DNA of 62,090 bases, taken from NCBI GenBank assembly GCA_902796805.1, contig CADBQG010000017.1, positions 1 through 62,090 on the forward strand. The letters run 5' to 3'. The translations under genes and the position numbers were made by a program. Of this stretch, positions 35,813 to 44,748 are shown piece after piece. Source of the DNA: an uncultured Bacteroidota bacterium (GTDB lineage: Bacteria; Bacteroidota; Bacteroidia; Bacteroidales; WCHB1-69). The notes under the pieces are model-generated. The model saw only the letters and a list, made by a program, of their open reading frames with translations. It had not been told where the DNA came from and ran no database searches. Position 1 is the stretch's first letter, and each line of letters opens with the position of its first letter.

Positions 35813-38800
35813 TCACATTTCGAAGAACCCCAGGCCGCCTATGGCACTGAACATGCGGTCGATGTAGTCCCAGGTTGTCGCCGACCAGGAGAATCCGAGC
35901 CTGTGCAACACCTGGGTAGTGTAGAAATTATCGGTGGGAATCTCTGTAACCTTCTTTCCGTGGGCTATGTCCTGGTATGCAAGCAGGCTGGAGAGCGTCT
36001 TCGATTTTTCCACGTCGTCGGAGGCTGCCTTGAGGGCGAGGTCGAATTCCTCGTGTTCAACAAACTTTATGTCGGTGTTGATGCTCTTCAGCTGCGTCAG
36101 CACGTCGCCAAGGAACTGGCAGTGACTGTTATAGACGTGGAACAGGCAGCACTCCTTCGGCGCCGAGGACAAAAGCACCACCGATTTCGCCACCTCGTTA
36201 ATCGGCGAGAACTCCACTTTCTGTTCGTAGAGCTCGTATGGCAGGCAGCCTAACATGTTGTACACCTTTATGCGGCCCATGAATGCGTTGGTGGAGAAGT
36301 TGACCTGGAATTCGCCGTCGGTCGAGCGTGCGGAAAGATTACCTACACGGATCACCTTTGCTTCAATCTTTCCATCGGCTACGGCTTGCAGCACAAGGCG
36401 TTCGGCAACGAATTTTGAATAAACATACTGGTTGCCAATATACTGTCCGTTGAAGAGTTTCTGTTCGGTGAACACGAAATCCGAAGGAACCTTGCCATCC
36501 ACGTTGACACCGCCTGTGCTTGTCGTGGAAATGTGCACAAGTCTTGCTCCGGTGGCCTCGCAGAATTCAGCGCAGCGCTTTGCCCCGCCAATGTTCACAT
36601 CCTCTATTTCGGTGCCTTTGCTGAAATGTTTCACCACAGCGGCACAGTTGAACACAGTGTCGACTTTTGCCGTTACAACCGCGGACAGATCGTCGGTAAC
36701 ATTACCGAGAACAATGCGCAGCCGGCTGCCGAAAAGCTCGTCGTAAGTGTTCTCGAAGTAATAGAAGAGCAGAGTCTTCAGTCTGTGCTCCGCGGCTTCC
36801 ACTCCAGACTCGCGCACAAGGCAGTGGATTTCAGGGACGCCGGAATCGAGCAGTTCCTTGAGAACATGGATTCCAAGGTACCCTGTTGCGCCGGTTAACA
36901 AGGCGCAGCCTGTCTTCAGGCATTCTCCCTTCTTGAATGATTCTATATTGTTGTATTCAAGAATGCGATTGATGGACGAGTAGTCGAATTCGGCAGCCTC
37001 CCTTTCCTCTTTCCCGGAATCGGTTCCGCCTTTCACCAAGACTGCGAGGTCTCGCGGTGTGGGATTAGTGAAGAAATCACCGTAAGCCACATGCATTCCT
37101 GCCTTGTCGGCCTCTATGATGACTCGGGTGACCATCAGCGAGGTGCCGCCAAAGTCGAAGAAGTTGTCCGTGGCACCCGCCTTGTCCATCGCCAACACGT
37201 CGGCGAAAATGTTGCAGAAAACGGTCTCTACATCGTTGGCTGGGGCAACGTACTCGCGGTCGGAGGCTTGGATTACGGGTTTGGGCAGAGCCTTTCTGTT
37301 AACCTTCTGGTTCTGGGTGAGCGGGATATTGTCAACCTGCATTGTGGCTGCTGGGACCATATACGACGGCTTCTTCGATGAAATGAATGCGTTGAGGGCT
37401 TTCACATCAACAGTTTCTCCACTCACGACGTATGCCGCTATGTATTTGCCGCCATTGTCGTAGTCGAAGGCCTGCACAGTTACATCCTGCACACCTGGAT
37501 ACTGGCGGATCACTGCCTCCACCTCCTTCATTTCTATTCTGAAACCGCGGATCTTGACCTGTCCGTCTTTCCTCCCCACGAACTGAACGTTCCCGTCATG
37601 AAGATAACGCACAATGTCGCCGGTCCGGTACACACGGGAATATCTTGTGTCGTCATCGAATGGATTGCTGACATACACTTCTGCAGTCTTCTCGGGGCGG
37701 TTGAGGTAGCCGCGGCTCACCTGCGGCCCGCTGACCCATAACTCACCGACTGCGCCGGCAGGAAGCCTGTTGCCTTGTTTGTCGACAATATAGAGTTTCA
37801 TGTTGTCGAGCGGTCTGCCTATGGGAATGTCGGCCTCATACTCTTTGACGAGATAGTTTGTGGTGAAGATTGTGCATTCTGTAGGGCCGTAGCCGTTGTA
37901 CATGCGGTAGTTCGCTGGCGGGTTCAGGGCTGACAGTTTCTCGCCGCCTACGGCAAAACACCTGAGCGAGCGGTTGTCGACATTGGTAGCGAACTGGTAT
38001 CCCACCTGGGTTGTCATGAACGAATGGGTAATGCCGTTCTGGTTAAAGTAATTGTTAAGGTCGGGGAGGTTGAGGCGGATATCCTCGCCGATGATATGGA
38101 CGCAGGCGCCGCAGGTGAGTGCAGGGTACATGTCCATCATGCACGCGTCGAAGCCGTAGCTGGCGTATGCCGCAACACGGCAGTCGGGGGAAAGCTCGTA
38201 GTTCCTTTGATACCAATGGCAGAAGGCCGAGATATTGCCGTGTTCGAGCTGGCAACCCTTTGGCACCCCGGTGGAGCCTGAAGTATAAAGCATTATGAAA
38301 AGGTCTGAAGGACGAATTTCTATTGACGACGGTCTTGACGCTGGCAAGCCGTAGATGTCATCTGTCAGCAGCACAGGGCCGGCGTAATCGCTGACCAGAG
38401 GGCGCAGCGCGGCGTCGGCAATCAGCAGTTTCGCCCCCGCGTCGTCCACCATGAAGTTCAGTCTCTCGGCAGGATAGCTCGGGTCGAGCGGCTGGTAGGC
38501 GCACCCTGCCTTCAAAACACCGAGAGAGGCCATAACCATCCACTCGCTTCTCGGTATTATTACTGATACCACATCTTCGCGTCCGAGTCCCTTCGACTGT
38601 ATGTACGAGGCTATCCGGTCTGTGATTTCGTCAACCTCTGCGTATGAGATTTTTTTCTCTTGGAAAACTACGGCAACGTTGCCGGGATTCTGCCGTGCCT
38701 GCATACGGAAAAGCGACACCACTGTCTGAGTGGAGTCGTACGGCACCTCTGTCGCATTGAAGCTGTCGAGTGTGGCGATCAGGTTTTTGTCGAGCAGTGA

Positions 38801-41800
38801 AATCTGCCGGAGCGGGATGTCAGGACTGTCGACGAATGCCCTTGCCGCGTTCGCCACCGACTCGGCAAGGCTCTGCATCAGTTCTTCGCTGTACCTGCCG
38901 TTGTCATACTCGATGCAGACACTTGGAAATCCGTCCATTTCCTTGATATAGAAAGCAATTTTGAACTTTGGAATGTCAAGTTCGAGATTCTCGACTTTCA
39001 GCTCCTCACCGCCACATATATAACGGTCGAGAACGCCTATCTGATATGCGAACATGATGTCTGCTGCAAGGTCGTAGTCGGAGGAAATTTTGGCGAAAGG
39101 ATACTGTTCATGAGTGAGCGTGGCGTCGAAGTTGCCGGCAGTCTCTTTCAGGAATGCCTCAACAGTTTGTGAACCGACTTCGGCAGAAAGCGCAAGAGTG
39201 TTCACAAACATGCCTACAGTGTTTTGGATGCGCAGGTCGGAGCGTCCGTTGCTGATTGTCGTTATGCACACCTGCTCGCTGTTCGAGAACCTGGAAAGTG
39301 TATAATAGACCGCCGCCAGTGTCAGATGCGCCGGTGTGAATCCGCGCTCACGACAGAAACGGCTCACCGTGTCGAAGTCAAGGGCGCTGCAAACACAACC
39401 AGTCCTCCCTTCATCCGAAGGATTTGTCATGTCTGAGGGGATTTCTGTAACTCCTTCCACCTTCCCCAACCTCTCATGGAAAAACTCTTTGTCTGCAACA
39501 TTCTCGCCAGACACCTCAGCATCCTTCTGCCCGGCAACGAAATCGGCGAAAGTGAAGTTCTCGGCTTCAATGTCCCGACCGTCCATAAGGTCTGACAACT
39601 GTGAAAGGAATATGTTCATCGACGCACCGTCGAATATCAGATGGTGCACATCCATAAGGAGTGCAATCTTAGTCTCTGTTGACACTATCTCCATGCGGTA
39701 CAGCGGACCCTGCGACAGATTGAACGGCCTGACAAAAGTATTCTTTCGCTTGTCCAGTTCAGAGTCGTCCATTGCGGTCTGTGTGATCTGGAGAGACTGG
39801 CCTGAATCATAAACCAGCACAATTTCTCCCGACAAGTTGCCAAAATGCACTTTGAACATAGGATGAATATCCACTATTTTCTCAAGAGACTGCATGAGTC
39901 TGGTGGTGTCAGTGTTGCGAGGGAAAGTTACCATCGACGGCACATTATAGACTGTTGAGAGCGGCTGTTTCATGCACTCCATGTAAACGCCCATCTGGGA
40001 ATACGACAGCGGTGTCCCCGACATGTCAGCATGTGCCGGCTCCGGAATCTCTGTCTTTTCCTTTTCTTCGCACATCATCTTCTCGAGGATTTCATTCTCC
40101 ACACTTTGAAGAGTGCCTTGCTTGACCAACGACTTGGAGTCCAAAGTTATTCCGAAGCGTTTGTTGATTTGCACAGCGAGTTTTATAGCTGAAATAGAAG
40201 TCAGTCCGGCATAGGCAAGCTCGGTGGTCACGCCGAAATCTTCAGACCCGATGACGCCGGCAATAATCTTGTGGAGTTCGGCCTCGAGTATGTTGAGCGG
40301 CGCGGCTGAGCCTGAATCTGAAGAGACGCGGCTTCTGACAGGCTCCGGAAGCGCCTTCTTGTTGACCTTTTGGTTCTGGTTCAGCGGAATTGCATCAATC
40401 TGCATGGTAGCAGCGGGCACCATGTATGGCGGCTTACGGTCACGTATGAAGTCGTTGAGAGCGTCAATGTCAACTGACTTGTCGGCCACTATGTAGGCGG
40501 CAATGAATTTTCCGCCGCCCTCGTCGTCGAAGGCCTGCACGGTGGCGTCCTTTATTCCCGGGAAATCGCGGATAACCCCCTCAACCTCCTTGAGTTCCAC
40601 CCGGAATCCTCGAATCTTCACCTGCCCGTCTTTTCTGCCAACGAAGTCCACATCGCCGGAAGGAAGGTAACGCACCATATCGCCGGAGCGGTACACACGC
40701 GAGTATTTGGGGCTTGTGTTGAAAGGGTTTTCTATATACACCTCGGCAGTCTTGTCAGGGCGGTTGAGATACCCGCGTGTCACCTGCGGGCCGGCAACCC
40801 ATAGTTCACCGGCAGCCCCGACAGGAAGACGGTGCCCATATTTGTCAACTATGTAGCACTTGACGTTCATCTGAGCCTTGCCCACGGGAATATTCCTCCT
40901 CTTTTCCACAACGTCGAAGTTTGTGACATAGCAAATCGATTCAGAAGGACCGTAGCCGTTGCATACGATGTAATTGTCCGGAGGGTTCAGCGAAGGCAGC
41001 TTCTCGCCCCCGGTCAGAAGTCTTTGCAGCGAAGCGCACTCGAAGTTCGTGGCGAACTGGTAGGCCACCTGTGTGGTCATGAAGGCGTGAGTGATGCCGT
41101 TGTCCTCGAAATAGCCGTTCAAGGCGGCGAGATCGAGCCGTATCTCGTCGGGTATGATATGCAGTTCGGCGCCGGCGGTCAGCGGCCCGAAGATCTCCTC
41201 AATGCTGGCGTCGAAGCCGTAGCTTGCATACGCACTCACGCGGCTCGAGGATGTTATGTTGTGGCAGTGTTGGTGCATAAGGCAGAAGGCCACAACATTC
41301 CTGTGCTCAATCTGACATCCTTTCGGCAGTCCGGTCGTGCCAGATGTGTATATCATCGTCATAAGACTTCCAGGCAAGGGCGGCGTAGGCTTCACCTGTG
41401 TCAAGACGTCGGTATAAATTCCGCTTGTCAGAAGCACCTCGCCCGCGTAGCCTTCCACCAACGGATACAACTCACTGTCGGCAATCAGCAGCTTTGCTCC
41501 GGAATCGCGAAGCATGAAGTCGAGGCGCTCCTTGGGATAGCCGGGATCCAACGGCTGGTAAGCGCATCCGGCCTTCAGCACGCCGAGCGACACAACTGCC
41601 ATCAACTCGCAGCGCGGTATCAGCACCGCCACTACATCTTCCAACCCAAGTCCCGACGAGGCTATTCGCGACGCTATGGCGTCGGTCTTTTCATCCAAAT
41701 CCCTGTATGTCAATCTTACATCATTGTAAACAACTGCCAACTTGTCAGGGTTTCGCAGGGCCTGTTGCCTGAACATGGAAACTACAGTCTGGCTTTCGTC

Positions 41801-43087
41801 GTAATCAACATCGGTGTCGTTGAAACTGTCGATCAGGCGCAGTCCTTCATCAGAAAGAATCGAAATCTCATTCAACTTCCTGTCCAACACGGTTATCTGC
41901 GCAATCACAGTCTCATAGCCCAGTACAAACTGCTTCACGAAAACATCAGAATAGATATGCGCATGGTATGAAACAACCATTCGGTAACCTTCATCTGTCT
42001 GGAAAAGCTGAAATTCGAGAGGCCGGTCGGTGATGTTGTCGAAGAGCTGGATTATTTCGAGTTTCTCACCGTCAATGCCAACATCATGGAAAAGTTTTCC
42101 TTGATATGCGAACATTATCTGGGGATTTACCCCATGCTCCGAACAGAATTCGGAATACGAATAGGCGAGGTGCGAGCGCACTCCATCCGAGGTCTCGGCA
42201 CCGTGTTGAAGCAGTTCGGCAACGGTCATCTCGCCGTCAATATGAAAGGTGGCGGGGAAAGTCCTCACGAACATACCCAAGGTGCGATTCAGCCTAGTGT
42301 CGCCACGACCGTTCCAAATGGTGGAGAACAAAACGTCGTCCTCCGCTGTGTAACGCGATAGAAGGAGTGCAAATGCGGAGGTGAAGATGTCGCTGCGCTT
42401 AACGCCGTTAGACTTGCAGAGCCTCCCAACGACCGCTGTGTCTATAGCGAGGTCTATCTCTACAGTCTTTGCACAGAAATCTGCTCCATCCACGTCGGGC
42501 GCCAGGTCAGTGTCGACATCGTCGCAGGCGAAATGTTCCTTATACCACAGCCTGTCGTCTTCCATAGCCTTGCTCTCCCTGAGTGCATTTTCCTCGGCAG
42601 CGAAGTCAAGGGAAGTGTATGACTCCTGTGAAAGGCTTTCGCCACGGTAGGCGGCGTCGATGTCGCTGAAGAGGACTATCAGCGACGAGCCGTCGATTAC
42701 GATATGGTGGAACTGGAAGAAGATGTAGTTGGCGTCAGGGGCAGATAGAAGCTTGAAATATACGAGCGGCTCTCCGTCGAGATACATGTTCTTCGGCAGT
42801 CGTTTCTTTTCGGCCTCGATGTCGGCGATCTCTTCAATGACGATTTCAGGCATCCCTACGGTGTCAATGTATTGCACTGCTGTTCCCTCGTCGTCTATCT
42901 TGACTCTGCATGACGTGTACGGATGTGCCTCAAGTGCCTTCAGAATGGCGTTTTTGAGTCGCGGCAGGTCTATTTTTTTTGTCGCTTTGAGAATGTACGG
43001 CACATTGTATAGGGCTTCGGCTTTGTTCTGCATGCATTCTGCAAATATATCCGACTGCGGGGAATTCAGAGGCGTCTTATTATCCAT
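35813..43087 (-). CDS. Two-module nonribosomal peptide synthetase with terminal reductase (C-A-T-C-A-T-R)
   Basis: A 2424-residue peptide synthetase. Domains by residue: condensation 1 (about 10-430, HHIVIDG near 126), adenylation 1 (445-915, IYTSGTTGLPKG near 577, NGYGPSES near 711), carrier 1 (930-1000, LTSIS), condensation 2 (1020-1450, HHLIFDG near 1147), adenylation 2 (1465-1935, LYTSGSTGVPKG near 1599, NGYGPTEC near 1734), carrier 2 (1945-2015, GGTSL), and an NAD(P)H thioester reductase (2065-2400, TGATGYLG near 2069, YVYSK near 2222). There is no thioesterase or epimerase. It should join two amino acids and release them as an aldehyde, which can cyclise to an imine or pyrazinone. The leading condensation domain suggests N-acylation. 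Pocket residues read by eye are D-A-E-F-L-G-G-C-Y-K and D-A-M-F-A-G-G-I-F-K; substrates are not assigned. It follows the porin-like gene by 18 bases. Confidence 0.95.
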   Translation of the reverse strand: MDNKTPLNSPQSDIFAECMQNKAEALYNVPYILKATKKIDLPRLKNAILKALEAHPYTSCRVKIDDEGTAVQYIDTVGMPEIVIEEIADIEAEKKRLPKNMYLDGEPLVYFKLLSAPDANYIFFQFHHIVIDGSSLIVLFSDIDAAYRGESLSQESYTSLDFAAEENALRESKAMEDDRLWYKEHFACDDVDTDLAPDVDGADFCAKTVEIDLAIDTAVVGRLCKSNGVKRSDIFTSAFALLLSRYTAEDDVLFSTIWNGRGDTRLNRTLGMFVRTFPATFHIDGEMTVAELLQHGAETSDGVRSHLAYSYSEFCSEHGVNPQIMFAYQGKLFHDVGIDGEKLEIIQLFDNITDRPLEFQLFQTDEGYRMVVSYHAHIYSDVFVKQFVLGYETVIAQITVLDRKLNEISILSDEGLRLIDSFNDTDVDYDESQTVVSMFRQQALRNPDKLAVVYNDVRLTYRDLDEKTDAIASRIASSGLGLEDVVAVLIPRCELMAVVSLGVLKAGCAYQPLDPGYPKERLDFMLRDSGAKLLIADSELYPLVEGYAGEVLLTSGIYTDVLTQVKPTPPLPGSLMTMIYTSGTTGLPKGCQIEHRNVVAFCLMHQHCHNITSSSRVSAYASYGFDASIEEIFGPLTAGAELHIIPDEIRLDLAALNGYFEDNGITHAFMTTQVAYQFATNFECASLQRLLTGGEKLPSLNPPDNYIVCNGYGPSESICYVTNFDVVEKRRNIPVGKAQMNVKCYIVDKYGHRLPVGAAGELWVAGPQVTRGYLNRPDKTAEVYIENPFNTSPKYSRVYRSGDMVRYLPSGDVDFVGRKDGQVKIRGFRVELKEVEGVIRDFPGIKDATVQAFDDEGGGKFIAAYIVADKSVDIDALNDFIRDRKPPYMVPAATMQIDAIPLNQNQKVNKKALPEPVRSRVSSDSGSAAPLNILEAELHKIIAGVIGSEDFGVTTELAYAGLTSISAIKLAVQINKRFGITLDSKSLVKQGTLQSVENEILEKMMCEEKEKTEIPEPAHADMSGTPLSYSQMGVYMECMKQPLSTVYNVPSMVTFPRNTDTTRLMQSLEKIVDIHPMFKVHFGNLSGEIVLVYDSGQSLQITQTAMDDSELDKRKNTFVRPFNLSQGPLYRMEIVSTETKIALLMDVHHLIFDGASMNIFLSQLSDLMDGRDIEAENFTFADFVAGQKDAEVSGENVADKEFFHERLGKVEGVTEIPSDMTNPSDEGRTGCVCSALDFDTVSRFCRERGFTPAHLTLAAVYYTLSRFSNSEQVCITTISNGRSDLRIQNTVGMFVNTLALSAEVGSQTVEAFLKETAGNFDATLTHEQYPFAKISSDYDLAADIMFAYQIGVLDRYICGGEELKVENLELDIPKFKIAFYIKEMDGFPSVCIEYDNGRYSEELMQSLAESVANAARAFVDSPDIPLRQISLLDKNLIATLDSFNATEVPYDSTQTVVSLFRMQARQNPGNVAVVFQEKKISYAEVDEITDRIASYIQSKGLGREDVVSVIIPRSEWMVMASLGVLKAGCAYQPLDPSYPAERLNFMVDDAGAKLLIADAALRPLVSDYAGPVLLTDDIYGLPASRPSSIEIRPSDLFIMLYTSGSTGVPKGCQLEHGNISAFCHWYQRNYELSPDCRVAAYASYGFDACMMDMYPALTCGACVHIIGEDIRLNLPDLNNYFNQNGITHSFMTTQVGYQFATNVDNRSLRCFAVGGEKLSALNPPANYRMYNGYGPTECTIFTTNYLVKEYEADIPIGRPLDNMKLYIVDKQGNRLPAGAVGELWVSGPQVSRGYLNRPEKTAEVYVSNPFDDDTRYSRVYRTGDIVRYLHDGNVQFVGRKDGQVKIRGFRIEMKEVEAVIRQYPGVQDVTVQAFDYDNGGKYIAAYVVSGETVDVKALNAFISSKKPSYMVPAATMQVDNIPLTQNQKVNRKALPKPVIQASDREYVAPANDVETVFCNIFADVLAMDKAGATDNFFDFGGTSLMVTRVIIEADKAGMHVAYGDFFTNPTPRDLAVLVKGGTDSGKEEREAAEFDYSSINRILEYNNIESFKKGECLKTGCALLTGATGYLGIHVLKELLDSGVPEIHCLVRESGVEAAEHRLKTLLFYYFENTYDELFGSRLRIVLGNVTDDLSAVVTAKVDTVFNCAAVVKHFSKGTEIEDVNIGGAKRCAEFCEATGARLVHISTTSTGGVNVDGKVPSDFVFTEQKLFNGQYIGNQYVYSKFVAERLVLQAVADGKIEAKVIRVGNLSARSTDGEFQVNFSTNAFMGRIKVYNMLGCLPYELYEQKVEFSPINEVAKSVVLLSSAPKECCLFHVYNSHCQFLGDVLTQLKSINTDIKFVEHEEFDLALKAASDDVEKSKTLSSLLAYQDIAHGKKVTEIPTDNFYTTQVLHRLGFSWSATTWDYIDRMFSAIGGLGFFEM

Positions 43088-43105
43088 ATTGTTGTTGTTT
43101 TTATA

Positions 43106-44503
43106 CTATTTGACTATGTCTTTGTTGTTCCTTTTCTTTTTGTCTAACCAAGATGTGGAGAAGACCGTCGGGGTAACGCTGATCATCACCCAGCCCCAAT
43201 GCAGGCGACGGTTTTTGTCGACTTTCTGGAGAGTCTCCATTGTTTTCGTACCGCGCATATAAGTGTATCCGGCAGCGACCTTCACAAATTTGGCGAACGT
43301 GTATGAAGCCTCGGCCTCAATCTGGTGTCCGAGTGGTTTTTTCAGGTTCTCGATGTTGGCGGCTATGGCGAAGAAGTGGTACGCTGCGCTTACATTCATG
43401 TTCATGACAGGTTCGGCGGAGACACCGAGATAGAGATTCTGGAGTCCTGGAGTGAAATTCCCCACATAACTGTCGAGATAGAAGAAGTCCATGGCGCCGT
43501 AGAAAGCGTGGTGCGAGCCGAATACCGGTGAGAATCCCCTTATCTTGTCGTGGAACACCATGCCCAACTGCCCTTGAGATGGTATGTTGAAGTATTTGTC
43601 GCCGCTCAGGTAGTCGTAGCCAACACGTATCTTCAGTACCTCTATGGGCGTTGCAGTGAGTTTGACGCTGCCCATGAAGGCGCTCAGCGGTATTCCGTGT
43701 TCTTCCCTGCCGGTCTGGTAGTAGAACGCACCTTCGAGGTTGGTGTATTTAGGTTTCAGCGCGACAAAGGTCCCGAAGAGCTGCTGATAATAGGTCTTGG
43801 GTTTCTCCTTGTCAGGCTCCTGCATCCCGATGTTCATCCCTATGAGCGAGAACCCCAGCAGAGACTTCGGCGTGTCGTAATGGTACCAAAGGGTCTGCAT
43901 GGTCTTGTAAGGTTGCATACCGCCTGAGTAATAGGTGGTGCCGGTCTCGATGTTCGCGGCGTTCTGGTTGTAGGCGAGGATCGCGTGCACCTTGTGCCCG
44001 TGCCCTTCATAACCGAACTTCGCAACATCGTGGGTCGGGGCGGTCATGACCCAGTCATCATGGCCGATGATGCGCTCGTCGTCGTATTCCAGTCCCTGGC
44101 GTCCAATTTTTGCGAAAAGACCGTGCCTGCTCATCATGTTCACCCAGGCCTCCTTCAGCGTAAGGCTTCCTGCGGAATGTCCCCATACGCCCGCGAACTG
44201 CGGGGTGAGCATGACCTCGAGCCAGGAGCGCTTGTAGTTAAGGCTTATCGTGTACCGCCCCATGATGAACTGTGTGCGGCGCTGATTGTCAAGACTGTCC
44301 GGGTTGAAGCCGCCGGCACGCAGCTCACCCCTGTTGACCAATGACGCGCTGATGGAGAACTCGTTGTCGGGAATGGTGTCGGTTTCTTGCGCGACTGCAC
44401 CAGACCCGAGGAAGAACACCACAATAATCAAGGCGGCAACCCTTGCAAGCCCGAAGGAAAACAAATTGGAACTGATATAACTTTCTTCTCTTGCGATACG
44501 CAT
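43106..44503 (-). CDS. Outer-membrane beta-barrel protein (alginate-export-like porin)
   Basis: A 465-residue protein with an N-terminal signal (hydrophobic stretch about 20-38, ending GAVAQ) and alternating aromatic-rich strands through the rest (for example FIMGRYTISLNYKRSWLEVML, WVNMMSRHGLFAKIGRQ), like the alginate-export/porin-type barrel. The C-terminus is the basic KKKRNNKDIVK rather than an aromatic end. The gene shares a transcript with the NRPS 18 bases downstream, so a role in exporting or importing its product is plausible but not shown. It has its own -7 box about 70 bases upstream of the ATG. Confidence 0.75.
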   Translation of the reverse strand: MRIAREESYISSNLFSFGLARVAALIIVVFFLGSGAVAQETDTIPDNEFSISASLVNRGELRAGGFNPDSLDNQRRTQFIMGRYTISLNYKRSWLEVMLTPQFAGVWGHSAGSLTLKEAWVNMMSRHGLFAKIGRQGLEYDDERIIGHDDWVMTAPTHDVAKFGYEGHGHKVHAILAYNQNAANIETGTTYYSGGMQPYKTMQTLWYHYDTPKSLLGFSLIGMNIGMQEPDKEKPKTYYQQLFGTFVALKPKYTNLEGAFYYQTGREEHGIPLSAFMGSVKLTATPIEVLKIRVGYDYLSGDKYFNIPSQGQLGMVFHDKIRGFSPVFGSHHAFYGAMDFFYLDSYVGNFTPGLQNLYLGVSAEPVMNMNVSAAYHFFAIAANIENLKKPLGHQIEAEASYTFAKFVKVAAGYTYMRGTKTMETLQKVDKNRRLHWGWVMISVTPTVFSTSWLDKKKRNNKDIVK

Positions 44504-44506
44504 AAC

Positions 44507-44528
44507 TATATGTTATGTTATATGTTAT
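44507..44528. repeat. Direct repeat of TATATGTTAT in the porin-NRPS leader
   Basis: TATATGTTAT occurs at 44507-44516 and again at 44519-44528, two bases apart, in the 5' untranslated leader just before the porin-like ATG (44503). It could be a regulatory protein site or an AT-rich accident. Confidence 0.55.
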
Positions 44529-44572
44529 AATCAAATGCTTATGCCAGGGACACCCCGGTATTTTCACAAGCG

Positions 44573-44580
44573 CAAATATA
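44573..44580 (-). promoter_or_regulatory. Promoter -7 box for the porin-NRPS operon
   Basis: The minus strand reads TATATTTG. Predicted start near 44569, giving a leader of about 66 bases that holds the decamer direct repeat. Confidence 0.6.
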
Positions 44581-44639
44581 CAGAAAATCTAAACACACAC
44601 TGTATCTTAAAATTCGTTATAATAATCTCTAAAAATTCT

Positions 44640-44647
44640 TATCTTTG
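44640..44647 (+). promoter_or_regulatory. Promoter -7 box for nspC
   Basis: Reads TATCTTTG on the plus strand, about 100 bases before the nspC ATG at 44749. It is divergent from the porin-NRPS promoter. Confidence 0.6.
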
Positions 44648-44726
44648 CGGCCTTAAACACGTTTGATCATGGTCGCTTATAACAGATTTGATTGTCACCT
44701 CAAAAAGCACTACCTTATTTCCTCAC

Positions 44727-44747
44727 TCCTAATCCCTAATTCCTAAT
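44727..44747. repeat. Tandem heptamer repeats before nspC
   Basis: Three tandem heptamers TCCTAAT, CCCTAAT, TCCTAAT occupy 44727-44747 and end one base before the nspC ATG. They displace any ordinary ribosome-binding site. Confidence 0.7.
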
Positions 44748-44748
44748 C

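Noticed and set aside
40832..41971. 379-codon plus-strand frame
   Set aside because: Antisense to the first NRPS adenylation domain, which has all its motifs intact on the minus strand.
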